Source: Mucilaginibacter sp. OK098
GTDB taxonomy: Bacteria; Bacteroidota; Bacteroidia; Sphingobacteriales; Sphingobacteriaceae
DNA length: 64,000 bases
Assembly (NCBI RefSeq): GCF_900142915.1
Contig: NZ_FRCM01000002.1
Span: forward strand, 682,001-746,000
Reading direction: 5' to 3'
The notes beneath the pieces are model-generated. The model worked only from the letters and a program-made list of their open reading frames with translations, was not told the origin of the DNA and did not search any database. The position numbers were made by a program, and so were the translations under genes. Below are positions 33,687 through 43,040 of the stretch, piece by piece; the first letter of the stretch is position 1; every line of letters begins with the position of its first letter.

Positions 33687-36600
33687 ATGAGCAGTTTTTA
33701 CAAAAAACAGGCGTTGTTAACCAGCTTGTTGTTAATGTTCTCAATAATAGCCTTTGCCCAGGTAAGGGTTACAGGCGTTGTTAAGGACACGGAGGGTCAA
33801 GTAATACCCGCGGTTACTGTTGCTATAAAAGGCACAACAAATGCAGTAAGCACTGCAAACGATGGTAAATTTGCCATTAATGCCCCTGTAGATGGCGTTT
33901 TAACATTTTCATTTATTGGCTATGTTACAAAAAGCGTAAGCATTAATGGTAAAACCAATTTAGAGGTAACATTATCAGTATCATCCAAAACCTTAGAAGA
34001 GGTAGTGGTGGTTGCCTATGGCACCCAGAAAAAAGTAAACCTAACGGGTTCTGTAAACACAGTTAACACAAAAGAGTTAATAAACCGGCCGGTTACCTCA
34101 TTAACCAATGCATTACAAGGTATAGTACCGGGGGTAACCATTATTTCGCGGCCGGGAGATGTCGGAAATGATGTTGGAGGTGTTAACATCCGGGGGCGCG
34201 GGAACCTGGGGAGTTCTGGCCCGCTGTACATAATTGACGGGGTACCGGAAGGAGCTTCCGATTTTGCACTTATCAATTCAAACGATGTAGAAAGCATATC
34301 ATTTTTAAAAGATGCTTCCGCATCAGCAATGTATGGATCACGTGCTGCTTATGGCGTTATTCTCGTAACTACCAAAAAAGGTAAAGAAGGGAAAACGACC
34401 ATTAATTATAACGCGTACTATGCTTCCCAAAAAGCAACAGTATTGCCAAGCTGGCTCAGATCTTATGATTATGCTACCTTACTTAATGAAGCCACAACCA
34501 ACGCCGGGGGAACGCCGGTATTTGATTCTACAGCGCTCCAAAAAATAAAAGACCATTCAGATCCGGACCATTACCCGGACAATAATTGGTATAGCCTTAC
34601 TTTAAGAAAATCGGCCCCGATGACCGAGCATGAACTGAATATCTCAGGGGGAAACACAACCAGGTATTTTTTGAGCGGGTCGTATTTTGATCAAAACTCA
34701 TTGCTGCCCAATAAGGCATTACAACGCTATTCTTTCAGGTCAAATATCGAATCGCAGGTTAGCGATCATTTCAAAGTTGGCTCTAATATTTCTTTTGTCC
34801 GCAGCGACGTAAATAACCAGGATGGAACCATAAATTTTACTACCCTTAACAGGGAAACTCCATTATTGGTAAATAAACAAAGCAACGGAGAGTGGGGAAG
34901 CATTAACGGAGGTAAGATTGACCCCATAACCGCTGGTAATACTGTGCGTACGCTGCAGGAAGGCGGAAGAAGTTCAAGTTCAGCCGGTAGGTTTATAGGA
35001 TCGGTTAATGGTGATTATACCCCAATTAAAGGGTTGAATATAAACGGCCTTGTATCTTATAATACTTATAACGGCCCTAATACTGACCCTAATGTTAATA
35101 ATGGGATGAGCTCACATTTTACAAGTAGTATTGACCCGCTCCTTAATTTTAATACCGGCGCCCCGATAAGCGGCACGGGTGTTACGCCAAATCAGTTGGA
35201 TGAAGCATGGGAAACCACCAACAATTTGCTGACCCAGTTTACCGCCAGTTATGAAAAAAAAATCGGCAAACACTATTTTAAGATATTTGCGGGTACGTCA
35301 TACGAGGCGAATAAAGACAGAGTAATTGAAGTAATACGCAAAAACTTCCCTACTAATGACCTGGATGCCATAAATGCCGGTTCTGCTGTTCCGGAGAATA
35401 CAACCAGCACAGGAAATATCCAGCAATATGCGCTTGAATCGGCATTTAGCAGGTTAAACTATTCCTATAACAACAAGTATTTATTGGAAGCCAATATGCG
35501 GGTGGATGGCGCTTCGCAGTTTGCTCCCGGCCATCGCACGGGATATTTTCCATCTGTTTCAGGTGGATGGCGTGTATCACAGGAAGACTTTATGAAAAGC
35601 ATCACCTGGATCTCTGAATTAAAGTTAAGAGCCTCATGGGGTAAACTGGGAAACATCAAAAACGTAGGCGATTATGATTTTTATGATGGTTTAAATACAG
35701 GTACAGCAGCTATCCTGGACCAAAGTAAACAGGATGGCGTATGGCCCGGAAAGCTTGCAAATCCTTTACTTTCCTGGGAAAAAATTAATGCAACCAATAT
35801 TGGTTTGGATGCCGGCTTGTTTAATAACAGCCTAAATTTACAGGTAGATGTTTTTAACAGGATGACGAATGGCATATTGGTAACCCAAACATCATTGCCT
35901 GATGAAGCCGGCCTGACCTCTTCAAACAGCCCTTCAGTTAATTTAGCCCGGGTACAAAATAAAGGGATTGAACTATCATTAAACTACAATAATCACATTG
36001 GCGACTTAAAGTTTTCTGTTGGTGGTAACCTTACCAGGATCTGGAATAAAATAGTAAGCATGGGTCTGGCAGGCGGCCTGGGCACTTCAACTACCGGAAA
36101 TTACTATGTCAACATGGTTGGCCAGGCAATTGGTTCTTTTTATATGTATAAGTCTGATGGCTTGTTTACAAGCAATGCAGAAGTTGCCCAAAGTGCCAAA
36201 CAATATACCGGTACCCAAGCCGGGGATATAAAATATGTAGATGAAAATCACGATGGTAAAATTGATGCCAATGACCGTGTAGTTGTTGGAAACGATGTGC
36301 CCAACTTTACGTATGGCCTCAATGTAAATGCGAGTTATAAAAATTTCGACTTTTCAGTAATAGGGCAAGGTATTAGCGGTGTGAAAGTTTACCTGGAAGA
36401 CGAAGCATCACAGGCATTTTTTAACGGAGCTGGTGTAAAAGCATATGTTCTGGACCGCTGGACCCCGGCAAACCCTAATGCAAATGCGCCATACCCCCGC
36501 CTGTTGACATCTCAAAATAATTCGCAAAATTTAGTACAGTCAGACTATTGGCTGTTTAATGCAGATTATTTCAGGGTTAAATCTTTAACATTAGGTTACA

Positions 36601-36785
36601 CCATCCCTAAAAGCTCATTAGAAAAAATCGGTGTCCGCGGCCTTAGAGTTTATTTGTCAAGCAATAACCCGTTCACTATAAGAGGCGATAAAAGATTAAA
36701 AGATTTTGATCCGGAGGCACCTTCGGCCCGCGCTTCCTATCCGCAATTAAAATCATACTCAATCGGCGTAAACCTTACCCTTTAA
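33687..36785 (+). CDS. SusC/RagA-type TonB-dependent receptor
   Basis: 1032 residues. The signal peptide ends at about IIAFAQ, followed by the regulatory-like beta-sandwich (VTGVVKDTEGQVIPAVTVAIKGT), a TonB-box-like segment LEEVVVVAYGTQKK, the plug (VNIRGRGNLGSSGPLYIIDGVPEG, ISFLKDASASAMYGSRAAYGVILVTTK) and the barrel, with ASWGKLGNIKNVGDYDF and a DENHDGKIDANDRVVVGND calcium-like loop typical of long SusC members. It is the outer-membrane channel of the SusD encoded 24 bases downstream. Two LacI-type operators lie upstream. The plug and barrel are clearly different from those of the first central SusC, so the two pairs probably import different oligosaccharides under one regulator. Confidence 0.96.
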   Translation: MSSFYKKQALLTSLLLMFSIIAFAQVRVTGVVKDTEGQVIPAVTVAIKGTTNAVSTANDGKFAINAPVDGVLTFSFIGYVTKSVSINGKTNLEVTLSVSSKTLEEVVVVAYGTQKKVNLTGSVNTVNTKELINRPVTSLTNALQGIVPGVTIISRPGDVGNDVGGVNIRGRGNLGSSGPLYIIDGVPEGASDFALINSNDVESISFLKDASASAMYGSRAAYGVILVTTKKGKEGKTTINYNAYYASQKATVLPSWLRSYDYATLLNEATTNAGGTPVFDSTALQKIKDHSDPDHYPDNNWYSLTLRKSAPMTEHELNISGGNTTRYFLSGSYFDQNSLLPNKALQRYSFRSNIESQVSDHFKVGSNISFVRSDVNNQDGTINFTTLNRETPLLVNKQSNGEWGSINGGKIDPITAGNTVRTLQEGGRSSSSAGRFIGSVNGDYTPIKGLNINGLVSYNTYNGPNTDPNVNNGMSSHFTSSIDPLLNFNTGAPISGTGVTPNQLDEAWETTNNLLTQFTASYEKKIGKHYFKIFAGTSYEANKDRVIEVIRKNFPTNDLDAINAGSAVPENTTSTGNIQQYALESAFSRLNYSYNNKYLLEANMRVDGASQFAPGHRTGYFPSVSGGWRVSQEDFMKSITWISELKLRASWGKLGNIKNVGDYDFYDGLNTGTAAILDQSKQDGVWPGKLANPLLSWEKINATNIGLDAGLFNNSLNLQVDVFNRMTNGILVTQTSLPDEAGLTSSNSPSVNLARVQNKGIELSLNYNNHIGDLKFSVGGNLTRIWNKIVSMGLAGGLGTSTTGNYYVNMVGQAIGSFYMYKSDGLFTSNAEVAQSAKQYTGTQAGDIKYVDENHDGKIDANDRVVVGNDVPNFTYGLNVNASYKNFDFSVIGQGISGVKVYLEDEASQAFFNGAGVKAYVLDRWTPANPNANAPYPRLLTSQNNSQNLVQSDYWLFNADYFRVKSLTLGYTIPKSSLEKIGVRGLRVYLSSNNPFTIRGDKRLKDFDPEAPSARASYPQLKSYSIGVNLTL

Positions 36786-36809
36786 TAACAGCTATTTAAT
36801 AAAAGTCTT

Positions 36810-38504
36810 ATGAAAAAAATATTTTATACATCGATCATTATTTTTGCAATTGCTGCATTCAGCAGTTGTAAAAAAGCGCTTGTTCTTACCCCCAATGATC
36901 AATTAGCAAGTGCGACCTTCTGGAAAACAGAACACGAAGCAAGTTTGGCCCTTACCGGCTGCTATACCTATTTTAGCACTAACGATAATACATACACAGG
37001 TTATTATTATGCCTATAATGACGGCGCATCTGATAATGCTATGGCTCAATATCCATGGGAAAGCAATGCTACTTTAATAAGCGCGGGTAATATCAGTCCC
37101 ACTTTTGACCAGGGCTATAACGCCCGTTATCAATATATCAGAAGATATAATTACTTTTTAGATAATATAGCTAAAACCCCGATGGATGCTGCCTTAGAAA
37201 AGCGGTTTATTGCTGAAGCAAGGGCTTTAAGGGCGTTTACTTACTTTGAGCTTGCAGAAACATTTGGCCCTGTTGTTTTATTAACGAAGAGCTATACTGA
37301 TCCTTTAACAACAGCTGTTGCACCCACCCCTGAGGCAGATGTAATTACTTTTGTTATATCAGAACTACAAAGTGCCGCAGCTGATCTGCCTGCAAGTTAT
37401 GCAGGGGGTACTGATAATGAAACCGGCAGGATAACTTCCGGAGCGGCATTGTCAATACTGGCAAGAGTGCAACTGCAATATAGTAAATGGGCCGATGCTG
37501 CAGCAACTGCGCAAAAGGTTATGGGCATGGGTTATGCCTTATACAGAAAAACAACTTTAACCGCTGCTGATACCCAGGATGATTATTCAACCTTTGTTAC
37601 TTTTGCGGACGATAATGACAAACAAAAATTTTATAAAGGAATGGCCAGTTATGAGCAGCAGTTTTGGCAGGCTAATGAGAGCAGTAGCAAAGAGGTGATC
37701 CTTGCATCGCAAAACATAAGCAATTCATCATACGCTTATGGCAATGGGCTAAGAACCCTATTTCCACCTGCTGACCTTGGTGGCTGGAGCTCTATAACAC
37801 CAACGCAGGAATTGGTTGATGCTTATTGGGACAGGGGCGGTAATACCTTTACACCACCAACAGCAACAGCAAGAGCTGCAAATTACAATAACGGCAATCC
37901 CAATGCTGCCTATCTTACTGAATTTAAAAACAGGGACACCCGCTTATATGCCAGTATTTTATTCCCTAAAAGTCCTTGGGGAGCGTTTAACAGCGGCTAC
38001 ACTTTTTCATGGGGTAAGGGTGGAAGCAATAATAGCAAAACGGGCTATAATTTCAGGAAGTTGGTTGACCCGGTCTATACAACAGCTGATTGGGATGGAG
38101 CTCAGGATTTTCCTATTATCAGGTATGCGGAAATATTATTGACCTATGCCGAAGCTAAAAATGAACTGAGCGGGCCAGATCCAAGCATTTTTGCAGCGCT
38201 TAATGATATTCGTGACCGTGCCGGGATGCCTGCTGTTTCGCAGACAACCTATAGCACACAGCTTAGTTTACGCGGTTTAATACAAAATGAACGCCGTATT
38301 GAGTTGGCAGCCGAAGGGCAGCGCCTCTTTGATATAAGGCGATGGAACATTGCAAAAGATGTTATGAAAAGCACTTATGATCTTACTAACACTATTGTAC
38401 AGGCACGCGTTTGGGATCCAAAATTTGTTTTGATGCCTTACCCACAAACCGCAGTTGACCATAATCCTAATTTGAAATCGGCACAAACAGCCAAAGGATA
38501 TTAA
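36810..38504 (+). CDS. SusD/RagB family lipoprotein
   Basis: 564 residues. Lipobox AFSSCKKA near residue 21. Motifs: RYNYFLDNI, FIAEARALRAFTYFELAETFGPVVL, IRYAEILLTYAEAKNELSG, LNDIRDRAGMPAV, IQNERRIELAAEGQRLFDIRRW and the C-terminal LMPYPQTAVDHNPNLK. It is the partner of the SusC upstream. 259 bases separate it from the GH2 gene, with a hairpin in between, so partial termination is possible before the glycosidase genes. Confidence 0.95.
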   Translation: MKKIFYTSIIIFAIAAFSSCKKALVLTPNDQLASATFWKTEHEASLALTGCYTYFSTNDNTYTGYYYAYNDGASDNAMAQYPWESNATLISAGNISPTFDQGYNARYQYIRRYNYFLDNIAKTPMDAALEKRFIAEARALRAFTYFELAETFGPVVLLTKSYTDPLTTAVAPTPEADVITFVISELQSAAADLPASYAGGTDNETGRITSGAALSILARVQLQYSKWADAAATAQKVMGMGYALYRKTTLTAADTQDDYSTFVTFADDNDKQKFYKGMASYEQQFWQANESSSKEVILASQNISNSSYAYGNGLRTLFPPADLGGWSSITPTQELVDAYWDRGGNTFTPPTATARAANYNNGNPNAAYLTEFKNRDTRLYASILFPKSPWGAFNSGYTFSWGKGGSNNSKTGYNFRKLVDPVYTTADWDGAQDFPIIRYAEILLTYAEAKNELSGPDPSIFAALNDIRDRAGMPAVSQTTYSTQLSLRGLIQNERRIELAAEGQRLFDIRRWNIAKDVMKSTYDLTNTIVQARVWDPKFVLMPYPQTAVDHNPNLKSAQTAKGY

Positions 38505-38639
38505 GACAGCGTCAATCGCCCCAATTATCAGCCGTTTACTGCTAATAATTGATGTAGACTTTCCTGACAAGTATAGTAACGGAAAGTATTGCTGAGAAAA
38601 CCATTTCAGGTATGAGATCTGAGATTTAGTTGATTACCT

Positions 38640-38662
38640 GCATCCCGGCCATGCCGGGATGC
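38640..38662 (+). terminator. perfect hairpin between susD and GH2 genes
   Basis: Ten-base arms GCATCCCGGC and GCCGGGATGC with a three-base CAT loop, followed by TAAATTTG rather than a T-run. It may be a terminator, an attenuator or a REP-like element. Confidence 0.5.
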
Positions 38663-38763
38663 TAAATTTGTTACATCCTTTATCAATAACGTTAATTATC
38701 TTAACCACTTGCCGTTGGGCTAAATGGTTAAGATTTTTAAACATTATTGAAATAAATAATGAT

Positions 38764-41298
38764 ATGAAGAAACTTTTTGCAGTTATTGTTTATCTCACCT
38801 GTTGTTGTTCTGCACATGCCCAGCAATTGGCCCGCAGCAGCAATTTTAACAACAACTGGGAAATGTTCAGGATTGATTCTTTAGCTAAATTTAAGAGTAC
38901 GCTTGTAATTAGGAACAGTACTTCCTTTTCATCTCAATTTAATCAGGAAACTATTAAAAAAAAGGATATACATGCAGACAGTATAATCCTTAATGAGCTA
39001 AAAGAAGCTACAAATGGCTTTGAAACTGAATATCCTAAAATTAGATCTTTAAAATGGGATAGGATCTCTTTGCCGCATCCTGTAAGATATGAGGAGGAAT
39101 TAAACCCCGGAGTTAATCAATTTACAGGTATTTGTTATTACAGAAAAGCATTCATAATTCCTGCCCAATATAAAGGCAGACACTTGTCTCTGCGTTTTGA
39201 AGGGGCAATGCAAACCGCATCAGTTTGGATAAACGGGAGGTTTGTATCACAACACCAGGGTGGATATTTACCGTTTACAATCCCACTTAATGATTATGTA
39301 AATTATAATGATAAAAATGAAATTATTGTACGTTTGGATAACAGGGACAATATTAACTTACCTCCGGGAAAACCTCTGGCCAAATTAGGTTTTTTATATT
39401 GGAGTGGAATTTACCGGGATGTATATTTAATTGCAACTGACCCACTTTATATTACGGATCCAATTGATGCCCATACAATTGCAGGTGGTGGTGTTTTTGC
39501 CAGGTCTGAAAATATATCTTCAAAAAGCGCAGATGTGATAATTAAGACACAGGTTAAAAACTCAGCGTCTAATAAAACATCTTCCATAGTTATAAAACAA
39601 ACTCTTTTCAATTCAAGAAGCAAGTCTCAATTATATTCAAACACCTCTGAATTTGAAATGACCGGTAATAGTGTTAAGGAACTGGAGCAGAAAATCACTG
39701 TGCCAACACCTGACCTTTGGTCTCCTGATCAGCCAAATCTTTACGTACTTAAAACAGAAATATGGAGCAATGGTAATTTGGTTGATAATTTTTCGCAGAA
39801 AATCGGTATCAGGAAGCTGTTTTACAGTAGGTCTGAAGGATTTAAACTGAACGATAAACCGCTTCGGATTGTTGGGACCAACAGGCACCAGGATTACCCG
39901 TTTATCGGTAATGCATTATCTGATGCGGCGCAATACCGCGATCTGAAAAGAATAAAAGAAGCCGGCATTAATTTCATAAGGCTGTCACATTATCCACAGG
40001 ATCCGTCTGTGTATAATGTTTGCGATTCATTAGGAATAATGCTGGGTAATCCGATCCCAGGCTGGCAGTTTTTCAATAACAATGACATTTTTAAGGACAG
40101 GGTTTTCTCAGATATTAGGGAGATGATAAGAAGAGACAGGAACCACCCTTCTGTTATTATGTGGGAAGTAAGTTTAAACGAAACTTATCCATCAGATAGC
40201 TTTAGAATCAAGTCTTCAGAAATTGCCCATGAAGAATATCCCGGTGATAACTTTTTTACCTGCGGCGATACATATGCTGCAAAACATACCCAATGGGACG
40301 TACCTTTTAATAACTGGATTGACCCATTTGGAAGACCACAGGACGTACAGCCTGAAAGCCCCGGTTTTGTAAGGGAGTATGGTGATTATGAATTTGGCGG
40401 ATCATCATCAACCACAAGAGTAAACAGGAGTAACGGGGAAAAGGCACTGCTGCAAAGTGCGTGGAATTTTCAATGGGAGCATAATCTTTTAAGAAGTTCC
40501 GCTTATTATCCCTGGACAATCGGGGATGCTACCTGGGCATTTTTTGATGGATTTGAGTCATTTAGTAAAACCACTTCAGATTGGGGAATGATGGATGTGT
40601 ACCGCTTACCGAAATTCAGCTATTACTTTTTTAAAAGCCAGCTAGACCCCGGTGAAGCTGCATTTGGCGCAGAGAACAAACCAATGATTTACATTGCCAA
40701 CTGGTGGACACCCGTTAGTAAACCCGAAAACGTAATTGTTTATGCTAATTGCGATGAGGTAGCATTATATGTAAATGGGAAACTCATAAAAAAACAACAC
40801 CCGGATTCCGGACCGGATACAGATTACGGCGACTTTGAAAAAGGTGGAAGGCCTTTTGACGGCGGTAATTGCACCAATCTAACTCACCCTCCTTTTACTT
40901 TTAAAAACATAAATTGGGAAAGCGGGGATGTAAAGGCTATCGGCTTTATTAAGGGTAAAAAAGTAACTGAGCAGATAGTTAAAACTCCTTTGGTAAAAAC
41001 CCAGCTCAAATTAATTGCAGACACACAAGGAGAGCAACTACACGCTGATGGTGCAGACGCAATTTTTGTGCATGCGCAAGTAACAGACAAAAATGGTACA
41101 ATTATGTGTTTGGATAATGAAACAAAAGTTCATTTTGTAATTAGTGGCAACGGTAAAATCATAGGGCCAGATACAGTAACGGTAAGAGGCGGTATTGCTT
41201 CGATTTTAGTGCGGGGCACCAACAATGCCGGCCTAATTACCATAAATGCGACATCAGAAAAATTAAAAGAAGCAGCGTTGAAAATATTATCAAAGTGA
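38764..41298 (+). CDS. GH2 family glycoside hydrolase (beta-galactosidase-like)
   Basis: 844 residues from the ATG at 38764, where a signal peptide (LFAVIVYLTCCCSAHAQ) begins; the frame upstream to 38659 is not used. Domain order is the GH2 sugar-binding jelly roll (CYYRKAFIIPAQYKGRHLSL, ASVWINGRFVSQHQGGYLPF), Ig-like sandwich, TIM barrel (IGIRKLFYSRSEGFKLNDKP, GTNRHQDYPFIGNALSD) and C-terminal Ig/invasin-like domains. The acid/base Glu is at about 473 in SLNETYPS and the nucleophile Glu at about 538 in FVREYGDYEF. The barrel motif GTNRHQDYP replaces the classic GVNRHEHHP. Activity may be beta-galactosidase, beta-glucuronidase or a related exo-enzyme. Confidence 0.88.
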   Translation: MKKLFAVIVYLTCCCSAHAQQLARSSNFNNNWEMFRIDSLAKFKSTLVIRNSTSFSSQFNQETIKKKDIHADSIILNELKEATNGFETEYPKIRSLKWDRISLPHPVRYEEELNPGVNQFTGICYYRKAFIIPAQYKGRHLSLRFEGAMQTASVWINGRFVSQHQGGYLPFTIPLNDYVNYNDKNEIIVRLDNRDNINLPPGKPLAKLGFLYWSGIYRDVYLIATDPLYITDPIDAHTIAGGGVFARSENISSKSADVIIKTQVKNSASNKTSSIVIKQTLFNSRSKSQLYSNTSEFEMTGNSVKELEQKITVPTPDLWSPDQPNLYVLKTEIWSNGNLVDNFSQKIGIRKLFYSRSEGFKLNDKPLRIVGTNRHQDYPFIGNALSDAAQYRDLKRIKEAGINFIRLSHYPQDPSVYNVCDSLGIMLGNPIPGWQFFNNNDIFKDRVFSDIREMIRRDRNHPSVIMWEVSLNETYPSDSFRIKSSEIAHEEYPGDNFFTCGDTYAAKHTQWDVPFNNWIDPFGRPQDVQPESPGFVREYGDYEFGGSSSTTRVNRSNGEKALLQSAWNFQWEHNLLRSSAYYPWTIGDATWAFFDGFESFSKTTSDWGMMDVYRLPKFSYYFFKSQLDPGEAAFGAENKPMIYIANWWTPVSKPENVIVYANCDEVALYVNGKLIKKQHPDSGPDTDYGDFEKGGRPFDGGNCTNLTHPPFTFKNINWESGDVKAIGFIKGKKVTEQIVKTPLVKTQLKLIADTQGEQLHADGADAIFVHAQVTDKNGTIMCLDNETKVHFVISGNGKIIGPDTVTVRGGIASILVRGTNNAGLITINATSEKLKEAALKILSK

Positions 41299-41403
41299 AA
41301 GCATAAAACCAGCTATTTTTAACATACCAGTTAAAAAGCAGCAAGGTTGAATTCATGTAAGTTTTTATTAAAAAGTATGCTATTGAATTAAAAAACAAAA
41401 ATT

Positions 41404-42990
41404 GTGAAAAAGGAGGCTTTGTTATTTTTGTTATTGTTTTACAACATTGGATTATTTGCTCAAACAAAAAATCAATCTATACAGGTATGGACTCCAGATA
41501 ATGGTAATGGCACTTTTACCAATCCTATAATGTGGGGGGATTGGCCAGATCCTGATATTATCCGTGTAGATGACACATTTTATTTCATCTCCACCAGTAT
41601 GCATTATGTACCGGCTTGCCCTATTGCCACATCTAAAGATCTTGTGAATTGGAAAATGACAGGATATGCCGTTTCCCGGTATGACGAGGATCCCCGTTAT
41701 GATATGAAGGGTGGAAATATGTATTTAAGCGGCTCCTGGGCATCAACCCTACGCTATCAGAATGGCATTTTTTATGCAGGATTTTGCACACCCGACATGG
41801 ATGATAAAAAAGGGCATTTTTCTATCTGCATTGCTAAAAACATTGAAGGCCCCTGGACAAGAACCATATTTAAAGAATATCTGTATGATCCCGGTTTGTT
41901 TTTTGATGATGATGGAAAGGTGTACGTAGCACATGGGCAGCAAAAACTTTATATTACTGAGCTTAATAGCGATGCAAAGTCGGTAAAAGTTCCTAAAAAA
42001 GAAATCTACAACAACCCTGCATATCCATATCTTGAGGGGTCGCACTTATACAAAATTAATGGAAAATATTACCTGCTGGGCTCTACAGGTGGCACAAAAG
42101 GCAGGCAAGTTTGCCTTCGGTCAGATAATATTTACGGGCCATACGAATCGAAGGTGGTTATTAATGATGATCATACCTATCCTGGCAATGGATTACACCA
42201 GGGTGGCATGGTGCAATTAAAAGATAACTCCTGGTGGTTTATTATTATGCAAGATCGTGGCCCCATTGGTCGCGTGCCTAACCTGGAACCTGTTACATGG
42301 GTAGATGGCTGGCCAATGATAGGAAAAAATGGCAAAGGAGTGGATACTGATAAAAAGCCAAATATTGGCGCCGTTTACCCAATCGCAGTTCCCGCTACAT
42401 CTGATGAATTTAATTCTCCCAAATTAGGGTTACAGTGGCAATGGAACCATAATCCTGATCCGGAAAAATGGTCGCTTACAGAACACAAAGGGTACTTGCG
42501 GTTAAAATCCGGTAAAGCCCCGAAACTGGCCGATGCCCGAAATACACTTACCCAGCGAGTGCAAGGTCCTTATTCAAATGGTGCCGTTGAAATAAATGTC
42601 AGCGGTATGAAAGATGGTGATGTTGCCGGATTTGGCGTTTTTCAGTTTCCTTATGCTTTTGTAGCTGTTCAACAAAAAGGAAAGGAGAGAAAAATTGTAA
42701 TGATGAACAATGACAGCACCGTTACTTCCTTAAATCTTACAGGTAACAGGGTTTGGTTTAAAGCCTCCGTTACCCATATAGGCTTTATCGCATCATTTGC
42801 TTATAGCACCGATGGAAAAAACTATCATCCCATAGGTAATGAACTAAAAATGGGGCTGGGATTAGATTGGACAGCAAATCGTTTCGCATTATTTAACTAT
42901 AGCACCAACGAAACCGGGGTTGGTGGCTATGCCGATTTCAACTGGTTTCACTTTGCCACAATAAATAGTTCCGAAGAAAAAAACAATTAA
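41404..42990 (+). CDS. GH43 family glycoside hydrolase with C-terminal beta-sandwich
   Basis: 528 residues from a GTG start; a signal peptide follows (LLFLLLFYNIGLFAQ). The five-bladed propeller has the catalytic base Asp49 in WGDWPDPDIIRVDDTFYF, the pKa-modulating Asp162 in YDPGLFFDDDGKVYVAHG, and the general acid Glu211 in YLEGSHLYKINGKYYLLG. The C-terminal part (about 330-520: SPKLGLQWQWNHNPDPEKW ... ANRFALFNYS) is the GH43 C2 concanavalin-like domain often found in GH43_12-type enzymes. Expected activity is exo-beta-xylosidase or alpha-L-arabinofuranosidase, in the periplasm. It lies 105 bases after the GH2 gene and 50 before GH35, so one operon. Confidence 0.9.
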   Translation: MKKEALLFLLLFYNIGLFAQTKNQSIQVWTPDNGNGTFTNPIMWGDWPDPDIIRVDDTFYFISTSMHYVPACPIATSKDLVNWKMTGYAVSRYDEDPRYDMKGGNMYLSGSWASTLRYQNGIFYAGFCTPDMDDKKGHFSICIAKNIEGPWTRTIFKEYLYDPGLFFDDDGKVYVAHGQQKLYITELNSDAKSVKVPKKEIYNNPAYPYLEGSHLYKINGKYYLLGSTGGTKGRQVCLRSDNIYGPYESKVVINDDHTYPGNGLHQGGMVQLKDNSWWFIIMQDRGPIGRVPNLEPVTWVDGWPMIGKNGKGVDTDKKPNIGAVYPIAVPATSDEFNSPKLGLQWQWNHNPDPEKWSLTEHKGYLRLKSGKAPKLADARNTLTQRVQGPYSNGAVEINVSGMKDGDVAGFGVFQFPYAFVAVQQKGKERKIVMMNNDSTVTSLNLTGNRVWFKASVTHIGFIASFAYSTDGKNYHPIGNELKMGLGLDWTANRFALFNYSTNETGVGGYADFNWFHFATINSSEEKNN

Positions 42991-43040
42991 CAGTATTAAT
43001 AACCAATACCTTTTATAGTAAACATCTTAAATACATTATA

